Source of the DNA: Hypholoma sublateritium FD-334 SS-4
Lineage: Eukaryota > Basidiomycota > Agaricomycetes > Agaricales > Strophariaceae
Direction: 5' to 3'
Assembly (NCBI GenBank): GCA_000827495.1
Contig: KN817721.1
Coordinates: forward strand, 16,857 to 41,058
Length of the DNA: 24,202 nucleotides
Part shown: positions 9,885-18,696 of the stretch, one piece after another
How positions within the stretch are numbered: position 1 is the stretch's first letter
How the letters are laid out: each line of letters opens with the position of its first letter
Position numbers and translations under genes: made by a program
The notes under the pieces: model-generated
Databases searched by the model: none
What the model saw: the letters and a program-made list of their open reading frames with translations, nothing else
What the model was told of the DNA's origin: nothing

Positions 9885-10191
9885 TCCGCGCAGGTTGGGG
9901 GAGAGACAGGCAGGTCAGCGGGCGAGGCGGATAGGGCGAAGGGCGTCGTCCGCAAAAGGCCATAATTCCCTTCTCGGACGGTCCTCGGCATTTTGCGTTC
10001 AAACTTCACACGCGCATGGGCATTTCGGTTGAAGAAGACACGTAATTATCAACATACTTACTTAATTACTATAGCTGTGCCGCACAGCACGCCTGTCATA
10101 GTATCACAGCCCTCTGCAGAGCACCAACACTCCGCATAAATAGGGATGGAAGAGAGCAGGACCATACAGAACCGACCTGGCACCCCACACC
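9885..10191. other. Upstream region of paralogue B
   Basis: No gene seen. The part nearest 9885 may include intron remains of the eL31 fragment. The final 60 bases hold the TATA-like element and leader of paralogue B. Confidence 0.4.
10135..10143 (+). promoter_or_regulatory. TATA-like element of paralogue B
   Basis: CATAAATAG is placed 49 bases before the ATG at 10192, a normal distance for a fungal core promoter with a short leader. No competing ATG in the same frame lies between them. Confidence 0.4.
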
Positions 10192-11090
10192 ATGTCGACG
10201 CACCCCGACGCACCCCTCGTGAGGAGGCGGCGGGCACCACCGACAAAGGACCCCGACAAGCAACCGGTACTTCCCGGGACGAAGAGCGTCGCCGGGGTGA
10301 GGCTGCTCTCTCAGATCGCAGACACCGAGCAGGAGCTCGAGCGCGCCATCGGCAAGGTGCGAATCTCCAGCCCTCCTGTCTTTGGCATTCGCTGACGATT
10401 TCCCTCAGAATCCCACAAGCCGTGAGGGCCGCGATCTGGTCGCCCGTGTTGCGCAGGTGTCCAACATCGTTTGGGCCTCGGTGCCACAGGCCCTCCAGCG
10501 ACAGGAGCTTCCTTCGCTGTACGGCGCTCTGCAGGACTACCAAGCGTGCGTGCTCTTTCAAATCATATGCCTACAATATTCCGAAGCTGAGCATCTCTGG
10601 TATGTCTAGTCTGCTGCTCCAAGCCACTCGAAGCATCGTCGAATCCGACGATGCGCTGCTGCACACCGTTTCCCGCGATCTAGACGACAGCTTACCTCTC
10701 TTCGACGACGCTTTCAAGGTGCGACTACAAACACGCTACCTCCACCGTCGACTGACATGATCCGCAGGCGACTTCCGCAATTCCTCAGGCGCCTGCCGGC
10801 GTACAGATCACCTCCTCGCGTGAGCGCGCCATATCCCTCGTCGCGTTTCCTCAGACAATCTGATGCGCCCAACAGAGATGTTCCAGAATGCGAGCCACTT
10901 TGTCATCAGCGGAAGCCAGTTCACCGCCGTGACCCATAATCCACCAGACAACGGCAGCCGCGAGCAATCCGTAAGTCCACCCGTCCTCGCCGCCGCAGGC
11001 TTCTACTCCATAGTCCACTCACTCGTGTCCATTCAGGACAAGATCTTGCGGCGGCTCGACGGACTCATAGTAGGCATCGTTTTATTTTGA
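10192..11090 (+). CDS. Paralogue B, small six-exon protein of unknown function
   Basis: Exons 10192-10356, 10409-10545, 10610-10718, 10768-10819, 10876-10970 and 11037-11090 join in phase to 203 residues plus TGA. The start ATG (context CACCATGTC) follows a TATA-like element. Residues 1-30 are basic and probably disordered (LVRRRRAPPTK). About 35-170 is predicted to be mainly helical and heptad-like (LLSQIADTEQELERAIGK, LLLQATRSIVESDDALLHTV). About 158-175 holds MFQNASHFVISGSQF. A similar short block (F.NA..F.I.GG.F) precedes the NTPase or kinase part of many Agaricomycete proteins as I recall them, so this may be a stand-alone N-terminal or adaptor-like form. That is inference. No NTPase P-loop follows within the window. 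Paralogue A at 8617 is a tandem duplicate. Confidence 0.65.
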
Positions 11091-11344
11091 CGCGCAGGCC
11101 ACAGTCAGCGCTCAAGAGCATGCATTGAAGAACGGCACCAGATTCAAACCCCTTGCCCCAGTCTCCCCTTGGATTGTCTCTGCTAGCCCCATTTGACGCC
11201 TCTCTTGGATACAGCACCGGCTTGTGCTCCTGTGCAGCTCAAACGGCCGCTCAATTTTTTTAAAAAAAAACATATAACTACCTGGATTGTTTATCTTATT
11301 TGTATTTTTAGATACGTAGCGTCACTGGGAGATTTGACGACTAC
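11091..11344. other. 3' flank of paralogue B
   Basis: No gene. The first about 120 bases resemble the flank of paralogue A. A T-run followed by an A-run occurs at about 11255-11270. The segment ends at the TTA target site of the PIF/Harbinger-like element. Confidence 0.45.
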
Positions 11345-11986
11345 TTAGGCCTCATTCGGGATGGTGGTTACGATTCGGTTAAATTAGGTTGGGTTAGCAA
11401 ATTTGTTAACCAAGCGTGATGGATTTTGGTCGGTTAGTCACGATAAGTCACAGGGGCAGCGGGAGCACGCGATGCATCAATTGATGATCAAAGCGCAATA
11501 TGTCGGGATTAGGTGTACGTCCGACGGCGCGGACAGTGCCGGCGCTTGGTTAAGCAACNTCCAACCTTCGTCGGCGTCGTTTCCCGCCAATGTCTTCCAC
11601 CNGCATATATTTTGATGTATGGTTGTTTTTGTCAATNAAACTACATAAAGGTAATNGTGGTCTTCATGAGCNNCCTAATGTGCAAACGCGCTCAACGTAG
11701 ACTTATTTTTCAATAATATAGTCGAGCTCGTTGTTTTCAACGGCGAGCTCGCCTTCTCAAAAGTGCCTGGTGAGCTGGCATCAGAGCGATCAGAACATAA
11801 ATGACAAATTGATGGGCGCCAAGTAAGTGACTACCAGACCAACCCTGAGTAAGCTGTAACCGAGTGCATCCGAACGCATTTTTGGTTGGGTTTATGACCA
11901 AAACCGACAATTTCGACTCGGTTTTGATTTTGGCAGGGAAACCGAGGCCAAACCGGATCGTAACCGGGATCCCGAATGGGGCCTTA
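11345..11986. mobile_element. PIF/Harbinger-like MITE with TTA duplication
   Basis: The element proper is 11348-11983 (636 bp). It is flanked by TTA at 11345-11347 and 11984-11986. The left end reads GGCCTCATTCGGGATGG, and the right end read inward on the other strand is GGCCCCATTCGGGATCC. Beyond these the ends still agree: both continue GGTTACGAT.CGGTT. A three-base TTA or TAA target site and GGCC-type ends are typical of PIF/Harbinger and Tourist elements. A near-perfect 20-bp palindrome lies at 11392-11411. No transposase frame exists inside, so it is non-autonomous. Several Ns (11559 to about 11673) lie within. Its right end is only 22 bp from the TIR of the next element. Confidence 0.8.
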
Positions 11987-12005
11987 CGGTTTGTTGCTCC
12001 AATAA

Positions 12006-12066
12006 ATCTGGGAACTGGAACCAGCGCCGGTCATGACCGGCGATCACGACCGGCGGCAATTCCCGA
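12006..12066 (+). repeat. Left terminal inverted repeat
   Basis: Matches the reverse complement of 17251-17298 at 47 of 48 positions, apart from a 13-bp insertion here (CGATCACGACCGG, about 12041-12053). That insertion looks like a slipped partial copy of the adjacent TCATGACCGG. The repeat includes the 18-bp palindrome CGCCGGTCATGACCGGCG at 12025-12042. Confidence 0.85.
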
Positions 12067-12169
12067 CAATGGCGGCAATGGCGTATCACATAGCCACGTC
12101 GCATCCCACCCCTCATCTAAGTGATACCTTGCCCATCCGCTCGCTTCATCCCCAGTCTCAGTCTCTCAA

Positions 12170-14719
12170 ATGAACCGCCCTTCAATCAACGGACCAAACT
12201 CATGCCCCAAATGTCACCAGCATCTGCCTGTTAAGCTAGCAAAAGGGGGTCTATCACTGGGGCATCATTACATTGGGGTACGTTCATTGAATCTCACAAG
12301 ACACGGTTCTCAACCATATGATGTGATTAGTGCCATGTTTGCAGATACTTCTACACATTCCCCAAAGCTGTGAGTGATGCTTCTAGGGAGCCCGCCATTC
12401 CAGAAATGACACAACCGGCACCCAAGAAGGCAAATGGCGGAACTCGATGCTCATCAGGTGCCTGTTCGAAGGCTGCCAATGTCCTATGTTCTCGCCGTAT
12501 GTGCAAAGCGTGCTGTATCTTGCAGTCCGGATGTTCTATCCCTTCCCACCATGCTGATAAGATGTCATTGAGGCAACACTCAAAGCTGCCGGTCACAGGT
12601 CAGGGATCCAACAATGTTCTCGCCCCAAACAACCATTTCCATTCCACCGAACCACAGTTCCCACTTGATTTTGACACAGTTCAAGGCCCAGATCTGACCG
12701 CTGAATAGTGTTGCCAAAGTTCAGTTCTGAACTGATGCAAAGAACCAGAACCGAGAGAACCGAACCGAAGTTCAGTTCAGTTCTGTCTCAGTTCTTTTGG
12801 CTTGGCACGCAGTTCAGTTCTCGGTTCTCTAGATACCTGTCAGTTCAAGAACCAGTTCCGAACTGGTCCGAACCGAGAACCATTAGGTTAAATAGCCGCC
12901 GAAAAACGTGATTTTTTGCAATTTATTTCAGCCAAATCGCAGTAAAACCGACTGAGAAATAAATATATCTGTGTTGTATTTGATTGAGACACCATGTGCC
13001 ATGGAAATACTTCTCGGAAACTGCCGTACGGCACATTTACCATCAGCACGTGATGATTTCATCATGTGCAAAGTGCGAAACACATTGTAATTAGTAGTTT
13101 ACTCATGTTTCTTTGGTGCTATAATTTTTTATCTAGTGTAACATTTAATTTTTAATAATAAAATATTCATATACAATGGTACGGTAGCTTATTACTAATT
13201 TTTGCATGGTTCTCCGGTTCGAACCAGAACCGGACCAGAACCGAACTAACAGAACCGGTTCTCTCGGTTCTAGTTCAGTCCGGTTCTGGTTCGGGTAATA
13301 TTCCCACGGTTCGGTTCTCGGTTCTCCGCAAGGGGGCCAAGAACCGGACTGAACCGAACTTTGGTAACACTACCGCTGAATGGATAGAAGATACAAATTG
13401 GGCTGAAGAGCAGAATCGACTACATCGTCTGAGCGAGGAGGCCGCGGCAGAACAGGAGGAACTTGACTATCAAGCAGCAGTGGCGAGGAGTCTGGACCTC
13501 CCAGTTGTAACTCAAGCAGAGCCAGGCATGTCTTTGAATATATATTATGATGGATCAATGGCTGAATGGTTTATAGCTGTAACTCAGTCGTCCTCTTCTC
13601 AAAGACATCGGGCCGCTCCGATAACAAGACACATGAACTCTGAATGGATGCGGCCTTTCGAAGATAATACAAAGAAGTCTCCAATCAAGAGAAAACGTAC
13701 AGGAAATCCTGACCAGCAGTTCTGTCTCGTCTTTTGGGCTCAGGTATTATTTCAAATATCTTTTTCTTGTGTATCTAACCCCTTTATTATAGTCAGACGT
13801 ACCATCAGATGCTCTAGCTGTCCACGAGTGCCCTGATTGGCCTACCTGGTCTCTCTGTGATTCACCCAATGTCCAAAAGCTGCTTGGCATCACCAAAACC
13901 GAGCATCTTCAGTTCTACAATATCACACACGCACAATGGGTCACCTGTTTGCCCTCGTACCCACATCAAGTCTCAAAAACACGTCATCTCCTTCTTCGGT
14001 GTATGAATGTTACTGTCTGTCCTGAGCTTGATAAGTATCTTGCGACTATTACTGAGGTCCCGACTCACATGTGGCGCAACATGGCGAATGAGCAATCAAC
14101 TATCAAACACCAGCTTCTTGCTCAGTGTTACAAGAAAATCAACATCTTTTCACCACCCAGTACCATCGATCTTTTGGGTGATAGCGATAGGGTATCTGGG
14201 AAGCGTAAGGCCATTGACTTTGAACTTGATGAGACACCACTTCGGCAATGCCAGCATCTTTCTCCGTCGTCACCTATCTCTGTTTCTGACTCTCCGACGA
14301 CTCCGATGCCTCGACAAAATATATTTGGCTCAATTTCTGGTGAATCGACACCTTTGGCTTCCTACTCTCGGGCTTTGTCTCAAAATGAAGATATTTCTGG
14401 CAATGTGTCTGATGATAACCATTCGGAAAATGAAGATATCATCGTAGCTGATGGGAAAAAGTGGCCCGCTGGCATGTACACTGTTCATATGGCTAGGGGT
14501 CTCCGGCGAGTAAACTGTCAAACATTCAAGGATCTCAAGTTACCTCTTTCGGAGCACATTTTTCGCACATTCCGCCGACATATCCCTTGCAACACTTATA
14601 ATGACCAACTCCGCTTTTGGAAGCGAGCATCTCATGAACAACGGGATTCAGCTGTCAATGCTGGTCAATCCAAGGAAGGCCTTTGGTCTGCTTTTCCTCG
14701 CACCAAGGGCTCGGGCTAA
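12170..14719 (+). pseudogene. P: cysteine-rich KDZ-element partner protein, broken by a MITE
   Basis: Start ATG 12170, intron 12278-12344, then coding to 12705. The hAT-like MITE (12706-13372) interrupts the frame, whose next codon becomes TAG. Coding resumes after the duplicated target at 13381, with a last intron at 13742-13792 and TAA ending at 14719. Visible parts: a GRF-like half finger (CPKC, residues 12-15); a cluster C-x4-C-x7-C-x4-C-x2-CC-x5-C-x4-H (about 12455-12560); a Glu/Ala-rich coiled-coil-like stretch (NRLHRLSEEAAAEQEELDYQ); a Ser/Pro-rich acidic linker; and a C-terminal domain starting WPAGMYTVHMARGL and ending GLWSAF. P' on the minus strand shares the cluster and C-terminal domain. 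The first intron does not join in phase with the second exon, so there may be an older frameshift as well. A 51-nt in-frame AT-rich stretch (13529-13579) with a GC donor might be another intron. The role is unknown; DNA or RNA binding through zinc is inferred. Confidence 0.7.
12698..13380. mobile_element. hAT-like MITE with 8-bp target duplication
   Basis: The element is 12706-13372 (667 bp), flanked by CCGCTGAA at 12698-12705 and 13373-13380. Its ends are TAGTGTTGCCAAAGTTC on the left and TAGTGTTACCAAAGTTC on the right (other strand). An 8-bp duplication and TAGNGTT ends fit the hAT superfamily. About 190 bp at each side are packed with GGTTC, GAACC, GTTCAG and AGAACC words in both orientations, a subterminal repeat array as in transposase-binding regions of hAT elements. 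The middle (about 12900-13200) is AT-rich and has no frame, so the element is non-autonomous. Joining the flanks at one CCGCTGAA restores the open frame of P exactly (GCT GAA TGG), which proves that the insertion came after the gene. Confidence 0.9.
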
Positions 14720-14898
14720 GTCTTCCTCTCTTGTAGTGTCTCTCTGTTCTTCTGTTCTTTATCTGTGGGCTTGATTTCTCTCTCTGTATTCGATTTTTAC
14801 CATTGTTTTCTAAATTGTAAATTTGTATTTCGTACTCTCTATTTCTATCATTAGCTTTGTATCTTCTCTTTGTCGTTTGTTCGTCATTGTATTACATA

Positions 14899-17148
14899 TC
14901 ACAAATCATATTCCCGGGGATTCTTTCCACGTTTTGCAAGCTTTGCAATGACTTCAATGTTTTTGAGGCGGATCATTTCATCAAGAAAAAAATCAAAGCG
15001 TGCTGGAAGCATTTCTCGGCACATAGAGTGATATCCTTGAAGCCATGCATTAGTTTGTTCGGCAACAGATGTGTTGAATGTCCATTGCCCGTTTTCGTCC
15101 TGGAGCTCCTTGTACATGTAAGGGTTGCAATCTTTTTGACAGTATTCATGTGTGACTTTGTGTTTGTTCAGAAAGTGCCAAACATCAACACACATCCCAA
15201 TATCTTTAAACCATGGATCGTTCTCGGCTTGTTGTCGTGCATCGCAATTAGTGTCGTAAAACACATGTTCTGGCTTCCGTGCACCAGGAACTGAGAAGGC
15301 ATTTCTGAGCATAACCTACGAGAGATATTTAGTACACTCAAATAAATATGAGATGCTCATACCAAAAAATTTGAAACAGTCTCAGCACCGAACATAGTCG
15401 CACGAGCAAAAATTACTCCGCACGGATGGACAAGAGTTTGCTCGTTGTGTGTCCTTCTTCTTCCAAAACAAGCCTTGACGGGTTTTCCATTTCCATGCAC
15501 AGATTTAGAAGGACATGGCTCCTCAACATCATCCAATGTACCTCCCCCAATAGTTCCTGGATCAGGTTCATTAAAAATATGAACATCACCATTACTTTCC
15601 ACCTCAAACCATTCAAGATGTTCATCGACAGTTGAGTCATGGGTTGTAAGGTTTGACCCTTCATCTGGATGCTGTAGCTGGTACTTCTGGTATTGTTCCT
15701 TGAGAATGAATGCGGCTTTCCCTTTTTCTTTATTCTTCTTCTCCATAGCTTGATGCACAGGATTAGAACATGACTTCTGTTTTGCGTCGGAGATAGGATC
15801 ACTGCATCCGACTATAGCGCATACATTGTGCTCGGCATAGTGTTGTTTGCAAAACCTATGTTGGTTACTTTGAAGTGGATTTATGCATCGGAATACACCG
15901 CAGCAAGGTCGACCTATGCTGAGACCATCTCCAACAATAGCTTGACAAGTTTCTATTGAAATAAATTAGCTTCAGTATTCATACATAAATCATCAGATCG
16001 AGAGATAGATATTTAAGCTCACTATTATCTCCATTGTCATCCACATAGGTTATAAAACATCCATCGCACATGTGGTGAACAGCCTCTGGCTGACCTTCAA
16101 GAATAAACTTGCAGTTACGCTCCTCCATAGCTTCGGTAAAGCGATCTTTCTGTTCACCAATGTGTGTGGCCTCCAGGACTTCACCATACTGCTCCTTGCT
16201 TTGCAGTAGAGAGAAAACAGTGAATGCATCCCATACATGCTCTACTGAAAGTTTTGAGCCGAACTGCCACTCATCTTGCTTAAGATATTCTTGATCTGCA
16301 AATGCCATCTCATACAACTTAGAGGAATTGGATGCAGAAAACCTATTAAATATAACTTGAGTCACTGCATATACTGAACAAAAACTCCTTAGCGCATACC
16401 ATCCTTGGTACATTTGTGCTATCCACAAATCAATGACCTTTCGCTCAACAAATTGGTGATTTCCAACTTGTACATAAGTAGGAATGCCAGGATAATAAGT
16501 CTGGACTTCTTGATGGACACTGAAGTTGTTGTGATAACTGGTGTTGCACTCTGCCTCGCAATGAGAATTCTTACTTGAACAATTAATGTCTGACTCACTG
16601 GAGCAATACAGACGCGCCTCCCATGCGGGCTGCACACCTGTGGCAAGCGTATACACTACAACCCGCCGCGCGACTTCTTTTTTAAGTGGCACGTCATGAT
16701 TTTGGCAGCCATGGGTACGACACACAGTACTCGGCGGGAATATAGAAACCGCAGCTAATACATTTGGCTCTCAGACTTGTGCACTTAGATACTTGCCTCT
16801 CATGTGCTTACTTATTCCGAAATCCCACCCATATAGCTTGAATATCATGTAGTCACTCGGAGTCAAAGCCACCAGCTCGCTTTCCCATGTGACTTCCTTC
16901 AAGATATCCCAGATGTTTTGAATGTCCTCGCATGACAGGCCAAATGCCTGGCTGAAAAACTTGACAATGCTTGGTGGCAGACAGAGTGGTGGCCAATCGC
17001 CATCTGTCGATTCGTTGACTGGTTGCGGAAGACTAATGATATTTTTGAGGTGCGGAATTAACCTTATATACTGCGAAACAGTCTTGAATTCAATGCTTTT
17101 AAGCTGCGGGTTTGCTCCAAGTGCCTCCAATACCACTAAAATGGACAT
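14899..17148 (-). CDS. Q: CxC5/CxC6 cysteine-cluster protein, transposase-like
   Basis: Minus-strand exons 17148-16812, 16769-16599, 16550-16400, 16342-16023, 15952-15363 and 15315-14899 join to 661 residues without a stop. Residues 1-112 are helical. About 113-230 is the CxC5-type region: PPSTVC, C-x4-C, then C-x2-C with NTSYHNNFSV, YYPGIPTYVQV and FVERKV. About 343-393 is the CxC6-type cluster CC-x4-C-x11-C-x2-H-x6-C-x4-C-x11-C-x4-H. About 480-661 holds HPCGVIFARATMFGAETV, YDTNC (D544), VDVWHFLNKHK (D567), C-x3-CNP and FNTSVAEQTNAW (E609), FFLDEMIRLKN. Three separated acidic residues in such a context suggest an RNase H-like transposase core; this is inferred. Introns were fixed by comparison with Q'. 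The least certain is the first (42 nt, acceptor GAG at 16770). The frame is open upstream to 17211; the ATG at 17148 was chosen by matching Q'. It lies about 100 bp inside the right TIR and converges on P. Confidence 0.8.
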
Positions 17149-17250
17149 GGTGTTCACACTCACAATGTGGAATGTGAGATATAGCTGACAGTAGCCTGAG
17201 GGTATATGCAATGATGACTTGGGGACGGGCCCGTACTGACTACGTCATCG

Positions 17251-17298
17251 TCGGGAATTGCCGCCGGTCATGACCGGCGCTGGTTCTAGTTCCCAGAT
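17251..17298 (-). repeat. Right terminal inverted repeat
   Basis: 48-bp partner of the left repeat (one substitution). It contains the same perfect 18-bp palindrome at 17262-17279. Its inner edge is about 100 bp upstream of the Q start codon, so it probably overlaps the Q promoter. Its outer edge overlaps an ATG at 17297. Confidence 0.85.
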
Positions 17299-17651
17299 GC
17301 CCTCCGTTGCTCGTGCTAGTGGTAATACCAATTCTGATACTGAGCGGAGTTTTAAACGGATTACATAACTTAACACACGCACCCGAATCTTCGGTGCCAG
17401 TTCCAGCTCCAAGCGTACGTGAAATGGCAGATCTGGCTGCTCGACAACGGGTTATTGACCGAATTGAGGTGTCACGGCCTCAAAAGAAGTCTCGTAAACA
17501 GCGCACCTGCGCCAAATGCGCCATTCAATCATGTCCCGGCAAAAAAAGTGCCGCGGCATGTAAGGGAAGATGTCGTGATTGTGGCAGTGTGTCATGCAGA
17601 GGGAGGAACTCCAAGAGGCCAACAACGCCTTGCAGCCATGCATGGGATTAG
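17297..17651 (+). CDS. R: small eight-cysteine zinc-finger-like ORF
   Basis: The frame ending at TAG (17649-17651) encodes a basic, cysteine-rich tail with the pattern C-x2-C-x4-C-x8-C-x3-C-x2-C-x4-C-x11-C, that is, two similar C-x2-C-x4-C modules, followed by HAWD. Before it lie a helix-like stretch (MADLAARQRVIDRIEV) and a KKSRK basic patch. This is a plausible zinc-binding DNA- or RNA-contacting tail. The start is unclear: an ATG at 17297 overlaps the TIR edge but is in another frame and meets TAA after 23 codons; the first ATG in the cysteine frame is 17424. An upstream exon may have been separated by insertion of the TIR element, since the frame begins right at its border. I recall similar C..C....CPG and C.GRNS.. 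strings in Agaricomycete transposon proteins, but cannot name the family. Confidence 0.5.
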
Positions 17652-18540
17652 GACGCCTGATTGGCCTCAGCCAAGACTTGTAAACATAGTTGAATATTGA
17701 TTGACATAGTAATAGTACAATAAAATCATGTAATACATGTATGATAGGCCTGGATTTGAGCTGCAGCGCAGCGACTTGAACGGTCGCGCTGCAAAGTTCA
17801 TGCCGGTCGACCGGAACGGCTGTGTGCACGGATCACTTTCGCTGAACAGTGAGCGGCAGCCTGGGAGCACAGCTGCAGCAAGTGCTTAAGCGAGTATCTG
17901 TCTGCCAAATGGTGTCAGGGTCCGGAGAATTACCAGAAACAAGTGAAATTCCTGGGAATGACCTCAAAATACGGTTTGATTTTAGTTTGATGGCGCCTCA
18001 CTAAGCGAGAATCTGTGAACCAGCCCGCTGTAACCAGATAGAGCCGTAAAGATGCATGCAATACATTGCCAGTCCTGACACGTTACTACCCAGGTATTGA
18101 TTGAGGCTCCTTTCTTCCTCTTTCCCCTCCTTTCCGATTTTCGATTTATTTTGTAATTATTTTTTATTTTCTGCCACCTGCACCAGTATCGGGCCCTACT
18201 TACATGTAACGAATTGGAAATCTTATCGCACAGCCACCATCTTATCATAAGATTTACAACCCTTATTTCCCTCTATTTACTCCCCCTTGCCCTCTTCGGC
18301 CATGGAATTACTCAGCATTAGGCAGCATTTATTAAGCCTTTTAGTCAACACTGCGTCATCTCTGTAATCAGTCTGTCATACATACATTTTCCCCCATTTC
18401 CTTCCTATTTTACCTACTTACAGGTACTCCTAGCACAGTATAAAAGGTAGCTCATGTAGTACAGTTAGACCAGTCAATTTAGTGGTGTTAAAACTGTCAC
18501 TTACCAGACTACCCAAAGCTCAACCTCAACTGACTCCCAA
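17652..18540. other. Intergenic, no gene seen
   Basis: An imperfect hairpin (GCAGCGCAGCGAC paired with GTCGCGCTGC) occurs near 17760-17795, followed by AT-rich sequence. A TATAAAAG box lies at 18439-18446 but no ORF follows it; what lies downstream is the foldback element. Confidence 0.45.
18439..18446 (+). promoter_or_regulatory. Orphan TATA-like box
   Basis: TATAAAAG with CT-rich sequence before it. No coding start within 300 bases downstream is convincing. It might serve a non-coding transcript, or be chance in an AT-rich region. Confidence 0.2.
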
Positions 18541-18696
18541 CATCAGCAATGCCTGATTTTGGGACCCACGCTATGGCACTGTGGGAAGCTATGCAGTGCT
18601 GTATAGTGCCCACATGGTGTCCCATAGTGTCATAGCATGGGTCCCCATCTGCATAGCACTGGGTAGCCCCTGTAGCATTCCCTGACATTGCTGATG
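18541..18696. repeat. Foldback (hairpin) element
   Basis: The outer arms CATCAGCAATG (18541-18551) and CATTGCTGATG (18686-18696) are perfect 11-bp inverted repeats. Inside, 18561-18586 pairs with 18620-18645 at 23 of 26 positions (left arm begins GGGACCCACGCTATGG). The whole 156 bp can fold on itself, like a small foldback MITE. No clear target duplication is visible. A 66-codon minus-strand frame through it is a by-product of the repeat. Confidence 0.7.

Larger units (their letters stand above)
12006..17298. mobile_element. Two-gene TIR element of KDZ-associated type
   Basis: Bounded by inverted repeats at 12006-12066 and 17251-17298. Inside are exactly two genes pointing at each other: P (12170-14719, +) and Q (17148-14899, -). 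Each starts about 100 bp inside its TIR, and their stop codons are 180 bp apart. Without the later 667-bp hAT-like insertion the unit is about 4.6 kb. Q carries CxC5- and CxC6-type cysteine clusters, which I know as associated with KDZ (Kyakuja-Dileera-Zisupton) transposases. No separate canonical KDZ transposase gene is present, so either Q is itself the transposase or the unit is mobilised in trans. KDZ elements are described with 8-bp target duplications. No clean 8-bp repeat abuts these ends, though GTTGCTC occurs at 11993-11999 and 17306-17312, a few bases outside both. Confidence 0.75.

Noticed and set aside
9767..10009. 80-codon minus-strand ORF
   Set aside because: Different frame from the eL31 fragment, Ser/Ala/Arg-rich; the eL31 match decides the frame.
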